Origin: Mycobacterium sp. 1245805.9
GTDB taxonomy: Bacteria > Actinomycetota > Actinomycetes > Mycobacteriales > Mycobacteriaceae
DNA length: 64,000 bases
Reading direction: 5' to 3'
NCBI RefSeq assembly: GCF_001672915.1
Contig: NZ_LZKR01000064.1
Span: 1-64,000, forward strand
Shown here: positions 15,660 to 26,330 of the stretch, in pieces
How the letters are laid out: every line of letters begins with the position of its first letter
Numbering within the stretch: the first letter of the stretch is position 1
Made by a program: the position numbers and the translations under genes
Notes under the pieces: model-generated
Database searches by the model: none
Told to the model about the DNA's origin: nothing
The model's input: the letters and a program-made list of their open reading frames with translations, nothing else

Positions 15660-18566
15660 CGCCACCGGTGCCGCCACTGCCCGCGGACGACCGTAGTCAC
15701 CGCGCGGGTGAACGACGAGCGGCCACCAGAACCAGCGACCGAGCAGGGTGGCGATCGACGGCATCAGCAGCGTGCGCACGATCAGGGTGTCGAGCAGCAG
15801 GCCGATGCATACCGTGGACCCGAACTGCCCCAGCACCCGCAGCTCGCTCCCCAGCATCGCCGCCATGGTGAACGCGAACACCAGGCCCGCCGCCGTGACC
15901 ACCCCACCGGTGCCGGCCATCGACCGGATGATCCCCGTCTTGAGCCCGTGATGGATTTCCTCTTTGAACCGCGACACCAGTAGCAGGTTGTAGTCGGAGC
16001 CGACGGCCAGCAGGATGATGACCGACAGCGCCATCACGATCCAGTGGATTCTGATGCCGAACAGGTCCTGCCAAATCAGCACCGACAGCCCGAACGACGC
16101 GGCGATCGAACTGGCCGCGGTGCCGACGATCACCAGCGCGGCAACCACGCTCCGGGTGAGCAGCAGCATGATCATGAAGATCAGCGTCAGGGCCGACACC
16201 ACGGCGATCATCAGGTCGTATTTCTCGCCGTCGGCCATGTCCCGGAACGTCGCGGCGGTTCCGCCGAGATACACCCGGGCATCCGACAGCGAGGACTGCT
16301 TCAACGCCTCCTGCGCTGCGGTGCGTTCGGCGTCGACCCGTGCGATGCCCTCCGGACTCATCGGATCGCCCTGATGGGTGATGAAGAACCGCGCCGACTT
16401 GCCGTCCGGCGACAGGAACATGCGAAGGCCCGTCTGGAAATCGGGGTTGTCGAAGGCCTCCGGCGGCAGGTAGAAGAAGTCGTCGTTCTTGGACTGATCG
16501 AAGCTTTGCCCCATCACGATGGCGGTGTTGCTCATCGCCTCCATCTGATCGATCATCGCCTTGAACGTCTGGTAGAGCGTCAGAGTGATGCCCCTGGTGT
16601 TCTTCAGCGTCGAAATCAGCACGGGGAACAGCGCATTCAGGTCGTGTGTGGCCTTGGCGGTGTGTGCGATATCGGCGGTGAGGTAGTGGAACTGCTCGGC
16701 GAGCTGGTCGAAGCCGTCGAACGTGTCGAAGAGGGACCGTATGCCGATGCACAACGGGATGTCGTAGCAGTGCCTCTCCCAGTAGAAGTAGCTACGTATC
16801 GGCCGGAAGGTGTCGTCGAAATCGGCGATGTGGTCGCGCAACTTGTCGGTGATCTGTGACGTCACCTCGGTGGTCTTCGCGCTGTCGTCGGCGGCATTGG
16901 CCAGGTCCAGCGACACCTCGTACTGGCGTTGCGTGGTGTCGATCTGGGTCTGCAGATCGTCGGCCATCCTCAGGATGTCGGCGATGCGGTCCTTGAGGAA
17001 GCTCATGTTCTGCATCGTGGTCTGGCTCTGGATGCTGTTCTGGAACGGAATCGAGCTGTGCTGGATCGGGATTCCCAGTGGCCGGGTGATGTCCTGGACC
17101 ATGGCGATGCCCTGTGTACGCATCTCGTTCTTGGCCACCCGGTCCAACACCAGCATGTCGGCCGGGTTTCGCATGTCGTGGTCGGACTCGACCATCAACA
17201 GGTCGGGGTTCATCCGCGCCTCGGAGAAATGCCGGTTCGCGGCCTCTTGCCCCTGATTGGACGGCGCCGACAACGGCAGGTAATGGCGGTCGTTGTAGCT
17301 CGTGTGGAAACTCGGCAGGGCGATCATGCCGACCAGCACGACCGCGGCACTTACGGCCAAGATCGGTGCGGGCCAACGCACTACCGCGGTGCCCACCCGT
17401 CGCCATAGCCGACCACGCTTGGCCTGCCGTTCGAAGAGATGGAATCGACTGCCGACGAAGACGACCGCGGGGCCCAGCGTAAGTCCGGCCGCGACCACGA
17501 CCAGCATGCCGATCGCGACGGGTGCGCCCATGGTGTTGAACCAGGGCAACCGCGAAAAGCTCAGGCAATAGGTCGCCCCGGCGATCGTCAGGCCCGAGCC
17601 CAAGACGACGGGAGCAACACCCTTGAATGTGGTGTAGTACGCGGTTTCTCGGTCCTCGCCGGCGGCCAGCGCTTCTTGATAGCGGCCGATCAGGAAGATG
17701 CCGTAGTCGGTCCCGGCGGCGATCGCCAGCATGGTGAGGATGTTCGCGGCGAAGGTGGTGAGCCCGAACGCGTCGTGATACGCCAGCACCGCGACGACCC
17801 CGCGCGCACACGCCAGGGCGACAAAGGTCATGAACAGCTGCAGCAGCGTGGTGACGATGGACCGGTAGACCAGCAGCAACATGATCGCGATGGCGCCCAG
17901 CGTGAACAGCGTGATCTTGGCCAGGCTGGCGTTGCCGATGATGTGCATGTCGTCGGACAGCGCGGCGGGACCGGTGACGTAGGCCTTCACGCCGGGCGGC
18001 GCCTTGTTCTCCTCGATCACCTTGCGGACCGCGTCCACGGACTCGTTGGCCAGGGTGGTGCCTTGATTGCCGGCGAGGTTTATCTGCACATAGGCGGCCT
18101 TCGCGTCGGCGCTTTGAGCGCCCGCCGCCGTCAGCCGGTCACCCCAGAAATCCTGGATGTGCTGGATGTGCTTGGGGTCCTGGCGAAGCTGCCGAATCAG
18201 CTTGTCGTAGTACTGGTGCGCGTCGGGGCCGAGGGGTTGCTGGCCCTCTAGCACGATCATTACCGTGCTGTTGGAATCGAATTCGCGGAAGTTGTGGCCC
18301 ATCCGCATCATCGCCTTCATCGACGGCGCGTCCAGCGGCGTCATCGGCGCCGAATGCGCCTCGCCGACCTTTTCCAGCGTGGGAACGATGACGTTCACCA
18401 ACACGGTGACGGCCACCCAACCCAGAATGATCGGTATCGCGAAGATGCGGATCGCGTGGGGGAGATACGGACGGTGGCCGCGATCCGCCATGCTGGGCCG
18501 CTGGGTCGTGATCGGACCCGTGTCCGCCGTGCTCGCGTCGCGCGCCGCCCTGTCGATGTCGGTCAT
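15642..18566 (-). CDS. MmpL family RND transporter (MmpL4-like)
   Basis: A 974-residue inner-membrane transporter of the RND superfamily with 12 predicted membrane spans and two large periplasmic loops. The Asp-Tyr proton-relay pairs are visible in AAGTDYGIFLIGRYQEAL (TM4) and AVGSDYNLLLVSRFKEEI (TM10). The second loop has the long coiled region usual for MmpL4/MmpL5 types. The mmpS stop overlaps its start by 4 bases, so MmpS and MmpL are made together. MmpL4-type proteins export glycopeptidolipids or siderophores; position at the end of a lipid operon favours lipid export here. Confidence 0.93.
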   Translation of the reverse strand: MTDIDRAARDASTADTGPITTQRPSMADRGHRPYLPHAIRIFAIPIILGWVAVTVLVNVIVPTLEKVGEAHSAPMTPLDAPSMKAMMRMGHNFREFDSNSTVMIVLEGQQPLGPDAHQYYDKLIRQLRQDPKHIQHIQDFWGDRLTAAGAQSADAKAAYVQINLAGNQGTTLANESVDAVRKVIEENKAPPGVKAYVTGPAALSDDMHIIGNASLAKITLFTLGAIAIMLLLVYRSIVTTLLQLFMTFVALACARGVVAVLAYHDAFGLTTFAANILTMLAIAAGTDYGIFLIGRYQEALAAGEDRETAYYTTFKGVAPVVLGSGLTIAGATYCLSFSRLPWFNTMGAPVAIGMLVVVAAGLTLGPAVVFVGSRFHLFERQAKRGRLWRRVGTAVVRWPAPILAVSAAVVLVGMIALPSFHTSYNDRHYLPLSAPSNQGQEAANRHFSEARMNPDLLMVESDHDMRNPADMLVLDRVAKNEMRTQGIAMVQDITRPLGIPIQHSSIPFQNSIQSQTTMQNMSFLKDRIADILRMADDLQTQIDTTQRQYEVSLDLANAADDSAKTTEVTSQITDKLRDHIADFDDTFRPIRSYFYWERHCYDIPLCIGIRSLFDTFDGFDQLAEQFHYLTADIAHTAKATHDLNALFPVLISTLKNTRGITLTLYQTFKAMIDQMEAMSNTAIVMGQSFDQSKNDDFFYLPPEAFDNPDFQTGLRMFLSPDGKSARFFITHQGDPMSPEGIARVDAERTAAQEALKQSSLSDARVYLGGTAATFRDMADGEKYDLMIAVVSALTLIFMIMLLLTRSVVAALVIVGTAASSIAASFGLSVLIWQDLFGIRIHWIVMALSVIILLAVGSDYNLLLVSRFKEEIHHGLKTGIIRSMAGTGGVVTAAGLVFAFTMAAMLGSELRVLGQFGSTVCIGLLLDTLIVRTLLMPSIATLLGRWFWWPLVVHPRGDYGRPRAVAAPVASAARS

Positions 18567-19000
18567 GCGGACTTCACCAGGCAGAAGGTCTGGGCGTTAT
18601 GGCCGTCGGAATTTTGGCTGTCGCGGACGACGCCGTCCACGCTGATCTTGCAGCTGATTCGGCTGCCGTCGCTTTGCGCCATGATGTTGGCGCTGACCGA
18701 GGGAAGCGTGGTGGAGATGGTGGTCGACCAGGGCAGCGGCGCGTTGTTGATTTGGTGGGTGTTCGCGTTCTCGTCCCAGTAGTTGATGTTCGCGGTGGAT
18801 CCGGGCGGCCCGGAGATGTCGTAGACGACGACCTTCGGATTGAACTGCACGATCTCGATCCCCTTGCCCGCGTTGGCGTTGAGGTCCTGGGACCCGAAAA
18901 TTTTGTGCAGCCGCGAGACCACCAAGGCCGAGACGGCGAGCACGACCACCAACACCAGAGGAATCCACGCTCGTCTGAGCGCCCGGGTTAAGGCCTTCAC
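18563..19000 (-). CDS. MmpS family membrane protein, partner of MmpL
   Basis: GTG at 19000, preceded by GGAAGG, gives a 145-residue protein beginning MKALTRALRRAWIPLVL, close to the usual MmpS length of about 140. An ATG at 19066 would add 22 residues but has no ribosome site. One N-terminal membrane anchor (WIPLVLVVVLAVSALVVSRL) is followed by a periplasmic domain with YDISGPPGSTANINYWDEN and LPWSTTISTTLPS. The conserved Cys pair (SCKISVDG and TFCLVKSA) may form a disulfide. MmpS proteins act as accessory factors for MmpL lipid or siderophore export. Confidence 0.88.
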   Translation of the reverse strand: MKALTRALRRAWIPLVLVVVLAVSALVVSRLHKIFGSQDLNANAGKGIEIVQFNPKVVVYDISGPPGSTANINYWDENANTHQINNAPLPWSTTISTTLPSVSANIMAQSDGSRISCKISVDGVVRDSQNSDGHNAQTFCLVKSA

Positions 19001-19143
19001 CTTGACCGCCTTCCGCTCGCCCCGGCGGATCACCGCCGTCACTGACAACGCCGGTTGCCGATACATTGCTCAGCTAAGCATCGTAGACCTAGTGCACGGA
19101 ACCGTTCCTCCGGGCCCGGGCCTAAGGGGCGGCCAACGCGGGG

Positions 19144-20202
19144 TTAGTGCGTCACCCGGCCCGTGACCGGCGGCAGATCGGCAAGCGTGACTATCCCGGG
19201 CCTGGCTGCGACGACGGCGGGAACGGCGTTGGTCACCGGCATCGCGGTGTAGATCATTCCCAGCCCCATGAAGCCGGGCTCGGTCCAATCCTTCGGCGGC
19301 AGGCAGTGCAGGACGGTGCGCATGTTGGGTAGGCCGAACACCTGGATGACGTGGCCGTGCTCGAGCGGTTTGGGCGGGACCACGTGGCTGCCCATCGTCC
19401 AGTTGAACCCGACGCTGACCACGTTGCGGTCGCCCTCCCAGCCGCGGTGGTAGCCGTAGACGCTGCCGACCGTTCCCTCCGGGATCTTCATGAAGCCCAG
19501 ATCGGAGTCGGCGGTGGCCGCGGTGAACGTGACGTCGAACGTCATCTTGTCCAGTTTGGCGCCGATCGCGTCGGCCATCATCGCGGCGGATTCCGCGAAG
19601 ACCTCGCTTTCCCGGCGCACGCTCTCTGCCAGTCCAGGGGTGTCGGGGTCTTGCGAGAAACCCATCGCCGTCTGCGTTTCCGCCGACTCGTAGGTCGAGC
19701 AGTCCACCGACTCGGTGATGCGGATCTCGTCGACGCGCTCGCAGGAGGCGGACAGCACCATCCCGACCATGTTCGTCATTCCGGGGTGCGCTCCGCTGCC
19801 GAAGATCGTCGAACCGCCCCGTTCGCAGGCGTCCTGGATACGCTTGCGGTCTTCCGGTGTCTGCTTGCCGCCGGTGATCCAGGCGGCGCTGGTGCATACG
19901 TTGACGCCCGCCTCCAGCAGCCGCACCAGTTCGTCGACGTTGGGCCACAACGGGTTGTAGCAGCACGCGTCGGGGCGCAGCGCCAGCAGCGCATCGATGT
20001 CGTTGGTGGCCTTGATGCCGGTGGGCTCCGGCCAACCCGACAGGTCGGCGGCGTCCACGCCGACCTTTTCGGCGCCGTGCGCGTACACCCCGACCAGTTC
20101 CATGTCCGGCCGGCCGATGATGGCGTGCAACGACCGCCGCCCGATGTTGCCGGTCGTCCACTGGATCACGCGATAGGGACGGTCTGCGCTGGTCGGGCTC
20201 AT
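19144..20202 (-). CDS. Rv0926c-like NAD(P)-dependent dihydrodipicolinate-reductase-fold protein
   Basis: A 352-residue cytoplasmic protein. The N-terminus IQWTTGNIGRRSLHAII is a Rossmann dinucleotide-binding motif of the DapB-like type, and later segments include LGMIYTAMPVTNAVPAVVAA. Homologues of Rv0926c are annotated only as conserved oxidoreductase-like proteins, and one is recalled in the glycopeptidolipid lipid-assembly cluster of M. smegmatis. The ATG follows AAAGGAG. In this operon a reductive tailoring step on the acyl chain is conceivable, but no substrate is known. Confidence 0.85.
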   Translation of the reverse strand: MSPTSADRPYRVIQWTTGNIGRRSLHAIIGRPDMELVGVYAHGAEKVGVDAADLSGWPEPTGIKATNDIDALLALRPDACCYNPLWPNVDELVRLLEAGVNVCTSAAWITGGKQTPEDRKRIQDACERGGSTIFGSGAHPGMTNMVGMVLSASCERVDEIRITESVDCSTYESAETQTAMGFSQDPDTPGLAESVRRESEVFAESAAMMADAIGAKLDKMTFDVTFTAATADSDLGFMKIPEGTVGSVYGYHRGWEGDRNVVSVGFNWTMGSHVVPPKPLEHGHVIQVFGLPNMRTVLHCLPPKDWTEPGFMGLGMIYTAMPVTNAVPAVVAARPGIVTLADLPPVTGRVTH

Positions 20203-20247
20203 GGGGGGCTCCTTTGCCGGTGCGATTGGACTCATTATGTTCAACCA

Positions 20248-20267
20248 GGCCCGCGAGAATGCGGGCC
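20248..20267 (-). other. 7-bp hairpin between fadD and the Rv0926c-like gene
   Basis: GGCCCGC (20248-20254) and GCGGGCC (20261-20267) are perfect complements around GAGAAT. The hairpin lies in the 96-base gap inside the minus-strand operon and has no T-run on its 3' side. It could be a weak terminator or an mRNA-processing or stability element that adjusts expression of the downstream genes. Confidence 0.4.
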
Positions 20268-20298
20268 GGTCGCCCAAACCGACGGGAGGCCGCCCGAC

Positions 20299-22047
20299 TT
20301 AGCCGTCCAACCGGGTGAATTGGTCCCGGTGGTACTGCTCGACGCACGCGGCGCGCCGGATCTTGCCGCTCGTCGTGGTCGGAATCGACCCCGGCGGCAC
20401 CAGAACGAGATCCCCGACGTTCACGCCGTGCGCGTTGGATATCGCGGAGGTGACGTCGCGCTTGACGCAGGTGAGCCAGTGCCCAATGTCCTGGGCGTCG
20501 TCGTGGGAATGGCCTCGCTTCTTGAGCTCGACGACGGCGACGAGCTCCTCGGTGCTGCGGACCGGAACCGATATCGCCGCGACCCGACCGCCGGTGATCT
20601 CTTGCACCGTCGCCTCGATGTCCTCGGGGTAGTGATTGCGTCCGCGGATGATCAGCAGATCCTTGATGCGGCCGACGATGAACAGGTCACCCTCGAAGAC
20701 GAAGCCCAGGTCGCCGGTCTTCAGCCAGGGTCCCTCGGGCGTGCCGGGCGACGGGTCGGCGAGCGTTGCGCCGAAACAGCGCTGCTCCTCCGGCGGTTTG
20801 CCCCAGTAGCCGTCGGCGACGTTGGGGCCGTGGATCCAGATCTCGCCCACCAGGCCCGGCGCGCACTCGCGGTGGGTGTCGGAGTCGACGATGCGCAGCG
20901 TGGGTGATTGCGGCACTTGGTATTTGACCAGCGCGGTGCCTGTCCCTTCGGCACATCGCCGCGCGCGGCCCGCGGACAGCTCGTCGATGTCGAAGGCAAC
21001 CGCGCTCGACGACTCGCTCCAGGTGCCCGTCGTCACAAAGACGGTCGCCTCCGCCAAACCATACGAGGGGCGCATCATCTGGTCGCGAAAGTTGAAGTGG
21101 GCGAACCGGTCAACGAAGCGGTGCAGCGTGGCCGGCTCGACGCGTTCGGCACCGCTGATGATGCCCAGCACCTCGCCGAGGTCAAGCCCTGCCAGGTCGG
21201 CGTCGGTTGTCTTGCGCGCGGCCAGGTCGAAGGCGAAGTTGGGCGCCGCCGACCAGGCATGAGGATTCTCGGCCAAAGACCGCATCCACCTGGCCGGCCT
21301 CTCCAGGAACGCAACCGGACTCGTCAGCTCGCCGCGATAGCCGCCCAGGATCGGCGCACAGATTCCCAACACCAAACCCATGTCGTGGTAGAAGGGCAAC
21401 CACGACACGATCGTGGTGTCCGCGGGGGCTTTGACGTCGGAGTCAGCGAAGAAGCTGCGCATCAGCTGCTCGAAATTCACCTGGAGATTGCGGTGCGAGA
21501 CGATGACCCCGGTCGGCGCCCGGGTCGAACCCGAGCTGTATTGCAGATACGCGATGCTGGGCAACTCGGCGGCCCGAACGCTCGTTCCGCCGTCCGCGTC
21601 GAGATCGATCGAATCCATCTCGATGATTTTGGGAACGGTGTCGAGGCGCGCTTCGTCGACGTATTTGACGATGTCTTCCGCGACCGCGGACGTCGTGAGA
21701 ACCACCGAGGGCGCCGTATCGGAAAGGACCGCGCTCACCCGCTCATGGCTGGAGCCCTTGTGCGGCAACAGCAGTGGAACGGCGATCAGCCCGGCCTGCA
21801 TGGACCCCAGGAACGCCTCGGCGTAATCGAGGGATTGGGGAGCCAGGATCACCGCCCTGTCCCCGACCGACCCGTGCAGGCTGAGCTCGCGTGCCGCATT
21901 GAGCGTTCGGCGGGACAGCTGCGACCACGTGCGGCTCTCGGGAACTCCGCCCCAATCGTCGGTGTAGTCGGTAAACGTGTACGCCACGTCGTGGGGCCGC
22001 AGGCTGGCCCGCCCGTGCAGCATCGACAGAATCGTTGATTGAGACAT
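20299..22047 (-). CDS. Fatty acyl-AMP ligase (FadD23-like FAAL)
   Basis: A 582-residue adenylate-forming enzyme. It has the AMP/ATP loop [20 protein letters not shown], the core [10 protein letters not shown] typical of FAALs, [24 protein letters not shown] and [19 protein letters not shown], and a C-terminal [13 protein letters not shown] with the catalytic lysine. FAALs activate fatty acids as acyl-AMP and pass them to a PKS acyl carrier protein or KS instead of coenzyme A. In this operon it should prime the divergent two-module PKS. Length and motifs match FadD23/FadD21/FadD32 relatives; the chain length used cannot be read from sequence. Confidence 0.9.
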   Translation of the reverse strand: MSQSTILSMLHGRASLRPHDVAYTFTDYTDDWGGVPESRTWSQLSRRTLNAARELSLHGSVGDRAVILAPQSLDYAEAFLGSMQAGLIAVPLLLPHKGSSHERVSAVLSDTAPSVVLTTSAVAEDIVKYVDEARLDTVPKIIEMDSIDLDADGGTSVRAAELPSIAYLQYSSGSTRAPTGVIVSHRNLQVNFEQLMRSFFADSDVKAPADTTIVSWLPFYHDMGLVLGICAPILGGYRGELTSPVAFLERPARWMRSLAENPHAWSAAPNFAFDLAARKTTDADLAGLDLGEVLGIISGAERVEPATLHRFVDRFAHFNFRDQMMRPSYGLAEATVFVTTGTWSESSSAVAFDIDELSAGRARRCAEGTGTALVKYQVPQSPTLRIVDSDTHRECAPGLVGEIWIHGPNVADGYWGKPPEEQRCFGATLADPSPGTPEGPWLKTGDLGFVFEGDLFIVGRIKDLLIIRGRNHYPEDIEATVQEITGGRVAAISVPVRSTEELVAVVELKKRGHSHDDAQDIGHWLTCVKRDVTSAISNAHGVNVGDLVLVPPGSIPTTTSGKIRRAACVEQYHRDQFTRLDG

Positions 22048-22091
22048 AGGGGTTACATCACGTCCGTACTGGTTCGTCGACTCCGATGGAG

Positions 22092-23222
22092 TCAGTGGTC
22101 GGCCTGTAATGCGCTGTGCGACAACACCGACATGGCACCGGCGAGAATCTGCGAGAACGGGTCGGCGCCGCCGCCGAAGGTCGCCTGGTTTGCCGGCGCG
22201 GTGACTTCCGCCGGATCGAAGCCATGCACCGGGTCCACCTGAACCGGGGCCGTCGAGGGGTCGTCGTTTCGCGAATAGCCCGCGTTCACCCGGGGGACGA
22301 GGATCGCGTCGAGTTTGTTCAGCGTGTCCTCTGGGATATCGATGTATTTCAGCGGCATCACCAGCGGAAGGTGCTTCTCCGGCACCATGATCGTGGTGTC
22401 TTTCGCGCCCCGGGAGTTGATCGTGGTCCTGATGTTCTGCGGCGGCACCATGCTCCGGTTCGTGAAGGCCACCGCGGTGTGACCGGTGGCCAGGCCCATC
22501 AGCGTGTTGGCGAAGGCGAACAAGTTGTCGGGCCGGTCGGGAAAGTCCGCGATCGAGTCGTACGCGGCCACGAACCTGTTGGTGTCGTACTGGCTTTCGT
22601 AGGGCGGCGGCATGGTGTAGTCGAGCGCGGGAACGGTGCTGCCGACCGGGAACACGGAGGTCAGGAAACTCTGGCCGAAGGCGTGATGCCCGATCGGGTC
22701 GCCGAATGTGGCGAAGTTCAGCGTGTCCGGCGGGGGAGCGGTCGGGTCAGTCGCCAGCCGCGCCTGCGCGCCGTCGACCACGAACCCGCCCTCGGACAGG
22801 CCGATCGCGGTCCCCGGGCGACCGTTTTTGATTGCGGCGACAAGGTTGTCCACTCCCGCGTCGACCGACTCGCCGACGCTGGGGCCGTCCAGACCCAGGC
22901 CCGGGATGATCTCGTCGCCGGCCTTGCCGATTCCCGGGAAGAGCCGCCCGAGCACGTGGCCCTGCACCTGCCCCGCAGGGTAGTCGATGATTTTGCGCTG
23001 CTGGCCGGGGAACCATTGGGCGCCCTCCTGGCGGATGTACTCGTCATAGGGGATGCCGAGAACGTGAGCGCCGCCGAGGGCGTACGCCGTCTGGTCGCCC
23101 GGGGCCCCCGGTGTCGGCGGTCCGCCGATGGGCGTGTCGTCGGCCGATGCCGCCCCGACGCCGAAATACACTGTGGCGCCGACAGTTACCAGCGCGGTAG
23201 CCCTTGCGAGTGTTCTGTTCAT
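22092..23222 (-). CDS. Secreted PE-PPE-domain (PF08237) acyltransferase/hydrolase, Chp-like
   Basis: A 376-residue exported alpha/beta-hydrolase-fold protein. A signal peptide ([20 protein letters not shown], probable cleavage after ASA) is followed by a PE-PPE C-terminal-type domain. The nucleophile elbow is [11 protein letters not shown] (G-L-S-E-G), with [10 protein letters not shown] downstream. Homologues Chp1 and Chp2 (Rv3822, Rv1184c) perform the final acyl transfers of sulfolipid-1 and polyacyltrehalose next to a matching mmpL and papA. ATG 23222 is chosen because it places the signal peptide at the N-terminus; an ATG at 23348 lies inside mmpL and is rejected. It probably acts outside the inner membrane on the exported lipid. 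Confidence 0.86.
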   Translation of the reverse strand: MNRTLARATALVTVGATVYFGVGAASADDTPIGGPPTPGAPGDQTAYALGGAHVLGIPYDEYIRQEGAQWFPGQQRKIIDYPAGQVQGHVLGRLFPGIGKAGDEIIPGLGLDGPSVGESVDAGVDNLVAAIKNGRPGTAIGLSEGGFVVDGAQARLATDPTAPPPDTLNFATFGDPIGHHAFGQSFLTSVFPVGSTVPALDYTMPPPYESQYDTNRFVAAYDSIADFPDRPDNLFAFANTLMGLATGHTAVAFTNRSMVPPQNIRTTINSRGAKDTTIMVPEKHLPLVMPLKYIDIPEDTLNKLDAILVPRVNAGYSRNDDPSTAPVQVDPVHGFDPAEVTAPANQATFGGGADPFSQILAGAMSVLSHSALQADH

Positions 23223-23275
23223 CCGTGCCCCCGACCGCTCTGCTTGTCTAGTTTCACATACATGACGTGTGCCTG

Positions 23276-26200
23276 CTAACCGGCTTGCGGCGCGGCGCGT
23301 CCGACTTGCGACGACGTGGACCGCCGCACGTTCACTCGCGACGGCCACCAGTTCGCCCGCCCGAACAGCGCCGCGATGGCCGGAACAGTGATGGTGCGCA
23401 CCAGGAAGGTGTCCAGCAAAATTCCGACACCGATCACGAAACCGCCCTGGACCACGGTGCCGATGCTGGAGAACAACAGGCCGGCCATCGAGGCCGCGAA
23501 GATCAGCCCGGCCGCGGTGATCACGCCGCCCGTCGAACTGAGGGTGCGAATGATGCCGTAACGCACGCTGTTCGGGGACTCGTCACGCATTCGCGAGACG
23601 AGCAGCATGTTGTAGTCGGCGCCCACCGCGACCAGGACCACGAATGCCAGCGGCGGCACGCTCCAATGCAAATGCTGGCCCAGGATGAACTGGAAGAACA
23701 CCACGCCGATCCCTACCGCCGACAGGTACGAAACGACCACGGACGCAACCAGATACAGCGGCGCGATGATCGCACGTAGCAGCGCGATCAGGGTCAGCAG
23801 CACGACGATGAGGGTCACCGCGATGATGAAACGGATGTCGTGTTGGTAGTAGTCGCGCGTGTCCTTGAGGCCGACGGTGTAGCCCGCCATCGAAATCTTG
23901 GCGTCCGCCAAGGCGGTGTTCGGTTGGGCGCCCCGGGCCGTCGCGGTGATCGCGTTGACCTGATCCATGGCTTCGGTGCTGAACGGGTTGAGCTTCGTCT
24001 GAACCAAATACCGCACCGAGTGGCCGTCCGGCGAGATGAAGACCTTGGCGGCCTCCTGGAACTCCTTGAGATGCAACAGCTGGGACGGGATGTTGAACCC
24101 GGCCATCGCCGGTTGCGCCGCGTCGTGTTTCAGCGACAGCAAGAATGTCGCTGACTCACTGAGCCCGGCGCCCAGCTTCTTGACCTGTTCGACGAGTTGG
24201 GCCACTGCGTCGGCCACCTGCCGGCTCCCACCCGCGAACCGGTCCGCGCCGTTTTGCAGGGTGTTCAGGTTGGACTGCAGGCCACCGGGCTGGTCCATCC
24301 CCATGGTGCGCAGCACGTTGGTGAGCTTGCCGACCGCATTGCGCAGGCGGTCCGTCGACGCCCTCAGGGTCTGTCTGTCCGGATAGGCCTGCAGTTGGTG
24401 GGACAGGTCGTTGATCGCGTCGAGGTCCGCTTGGTCGCGCGAGCCGACCAACTGCTCGAACGTCCCGCGGGTCGCGCTGCACGACGCATCGGCGTCGCAG
24501 ACTGGGTTGCCCTGCAGCGCCGCCAGCACCGGGCCGATCCAGGCGAACATGTTCTTGGCGGCCGAGAAGTTCCAGCCCATGGCATTGGTGAGCGAGTTGA
24601 CGTGGTCGACGAGTTGGGCCGCGATGTCGACCTCTTTGACCAGCGTGTCGCCGCTGTACTGGTTCTTCGTCGCGGAGAAGGCGTTTTCGAGTTCCTGCAC
24701 GCTGGCGGCGAGCTGGCTGACCTGGCCGCGCACGTCGCCGAGGCTGTCGGCCAGCGTGCCGGCTCCTTCGACCAGCCGGTTGAGGTCGTTGGTGTGCTCG
24801 TTGATCAGGGTGGACCCGCCGGCCAGAAAGGATCCGATGGCGCCCGCCTGATAGGTCGCTCGGAATTGTTCCGGCACGTTTCCGGTGGGACGGGTGATGC
24901 CGCTGATCGCGGCGATGTTCGGCAACTGGCTGACGCGGTCGGCCATCTGTTCCAAGTCCGCGAGGGCCTGCGGCGTGCGCAGGTCACGCGGCGATTGGAC
25001 AAGGATGTACTCCGGAATCGACTGATTCACGGGGAAGTGGCGATCCAGCGCCGCGTACCCGATGGAGCTCGGGGCCGAAGGCCGCAGGGCTTTGCGGTCG
25101 TCGTAGTTGTAGCGCACCAGGCCGGCGCAACTGGCCAGGATGATCAGCACCAACACGCTGGCAACCAGGTGGGCCTTCGGTCGGCGCACGATGCGGATGC
25201 CCGAACGCCGCCAGAACCGGGCGGTCAGTTCGCGCCGCGGCTTGACCCAGCCGCGTGGGCCGGCGAGTACCAGAATCGCCGGCAGCAACGTCATAGCGGC
25301 GAGGAATGCCACGCCGATCCCGATCGCCGACGACACTCCGACCGTTTCGAAGATTCCCATCCGGGCGAAGCTGATCAGGAGAAAGGTGAGGCCCACGGTG
25401 GTGGCGGACGCGGTGATCACCTTCCCGATCGAGATCATCGCCCGCTTGACAGCCTGGTCGTAATCGGCGCCGGTCCGCAGATAGTCGTGATATCGGCTGG
25501 TGAGAAACACGGCGTAGTCCGTTCCGGCGCCGGCCATGATCGCGCTCAGGAACACGATGGACTGGTTCGAGACGCCCGAGCCGGTCAGCTGGGAGTAGCC
25601 CGCCACCAGCGCCTGGGCGATCACCAGCGACAACCCGATCGTGATCAGCGGCAGCAGCATGGTTATCGCGCTGCGGTACACCACCAGCAGGACGATCAGC
25701 ACCAGGACGGAGATCGCGAGCTCGATCGGCAGCCGGTCCCGATTACCCGCGACCGTGAGATCGGCGACGGTCGCCGCGGGGCCGGTGACGTTTACGGTGA
25801 GATGCGTCCCGGGTGGGGCCTGTGCTTGCGCTTGCTCCAAGGTGCGTTTGACGATGTCGCCGATGCGGTTGAAGGCGGCGTAGGACTGTGGGGTGCCCAA
25901 CTCGCCCGCCACGCCGACCGGCAGCACCCAAGCCTTGTGGTCCTGGCTGGTCACGACCGAACGCAGCGGCGGCGTGCTGATGAAATCCTGCAGCATCACG
26001 ACGTCTCGGGTGTCCGCGCGCAGGGCGTCCACCAGTTTGCGGTACCCGGCCTCGTCGGCGGGGCCGAGCCCCTTGTCGTCAGTCAGGACCACCAAAAGGA
26101 GGTCTTCCGACGCGGATTCGTGAAACGCCTCCGTCATCTTCCGCGCGGTGACGTTCGACGGTGCATCGCTGGGCAGGATCGCGAGCGGATGCTTCTGGGC

Positions 26201-26308
26201 CATCTCGTTCAGGGAGGGCAGGGTCAGCGGCAGGGCGACCGCAATCGCGACCCACACCCCGATCACCGCCCAGGGCCACCGCACCACAAAATCGGTTAGC
26301 CGTCGCAT
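23276..26308 (-). CDS. MmpL family RND lipid transporter (MmpL10-like)
   Basis: A 1010-residue, 12-span RND transporter. The proton-relay Asp-Tyr pairs are in [18 protein letters not shown] (TM4) and [17 protein letters not shown] (TM10). The second periplasmic loop is long and helical. Unlike the mmpL at 15642, no mmpS lies beside it; its neighbours are papA and a chp-like gene, as for mmpL10 in the polyacyltrehalose cluster and mmpL8 in the sulfolipid cluster. It likely carries the PKS-derived lipid or its precursor to the periplasm, where the PE-PPE enzyme could act. Confidence 0.93.
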   Translation of the reverse strand: MRRLTDFVVRWPWAVIGVWVAIAVALPLTLPSLNEMAQKHPLAILPSDAPSNVTARKMTEAFHESASEDLLLVVLTDDKGLGPADEAGYRKLVDALRADTRDVVMLQDFISTPPLRSVVTSQDHKAWVLPVGVAGELGTPQSYAAFNRIGDIVKRTLEQAQAQAPPGTHLTVNVTGPAATVADLTVAGNRDRLPIELAISVLVLIVLLVVYRSAITMLLPLITIGLSLVIAQALVAGYSQLTGSGVSNQSIVFLSAIMAGAGTDYAVFLTSRYHDYLRTGADYDQAVKRAMISIGKVITASATTVGLTFLLISFARMGIFETVGVSSAIGIGVAFLAAMTLLPAILVLAGPRGWVKPRRELTARFWRRSGIRIVRRPKAHLVASVLVLIILASCAGLVRYNYDDRKALRPSAPSSIGYAALDRHFPVNQSIPEYILVQSPRDLRTPQALADLEQMADRVSQLPNIAAISGITRPTGNVPEQFRATYQAGAIGSFLAGGSTLINEHTNDLNRLVEGAGTLADSLGDVRGQVSQLAASVQELENAFSATKNQYSGDTLVKEVDIAAQLVDHVNSLTNAMGWNFSAAKNMFAWIGPVLAALQGNPVCDADASCSATRGTFEQLVGSRDQADLDAINDLSHQLQAYPDRQTLRASTDRLRNAVGKLTNVLRTMGMDQPGGLQSNLNTLQNGADRFAGGSRQVADAVAQLVEQVKKLGAGLSESATFLLSLKHDAAQPAMAGFNIPSQLLHLKEFQEAAKVFISPDGHSVRYLVQTKLNPFSTEAMDQVNAITATARGAQPNTALADAKISMAGYTVGLKDTRDYYQHDIRFIIAVTLIVVLLTLIALLRAIIAPLYLVASVVVSYLSAVGIGVVFFQFILGQHLHWSVPPLAFVVLVAVGADYNMLLVSRMRDESPNSVRYGIIRTLSSTGGVITAAGLIFAASMAGLLFSSIGTVVQGGFVIGVGILLDTFLVRTITVPAIAALFGRANWWPSRVNVRRSTSSQVGRAAPQAG

Positions 26309-26330
26309 CTTGGCCTCACCTCAAACCACA

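Noticed and set aside
19001..19066. Longer mmpS start at ATG 19066
   Set aside because: No ribosome site and an N-terminus longer than the family norm; GTG 19000 has GGAAGG upstream and the expected length. It remains possible.
20248..20267. Strong intrinsic terminator within the lipid operon
   Set aside because: The hairpin is only seven bases long with no T-run, so it is listed as an unassigned hairpin instead.
24197..26299. 700-codon plus-strand frame opposite the MmpL10-like gene
   Set aside because: Antisense to a complete 12-span transporter; its translation is charge-rich filler typical of shadow frames.
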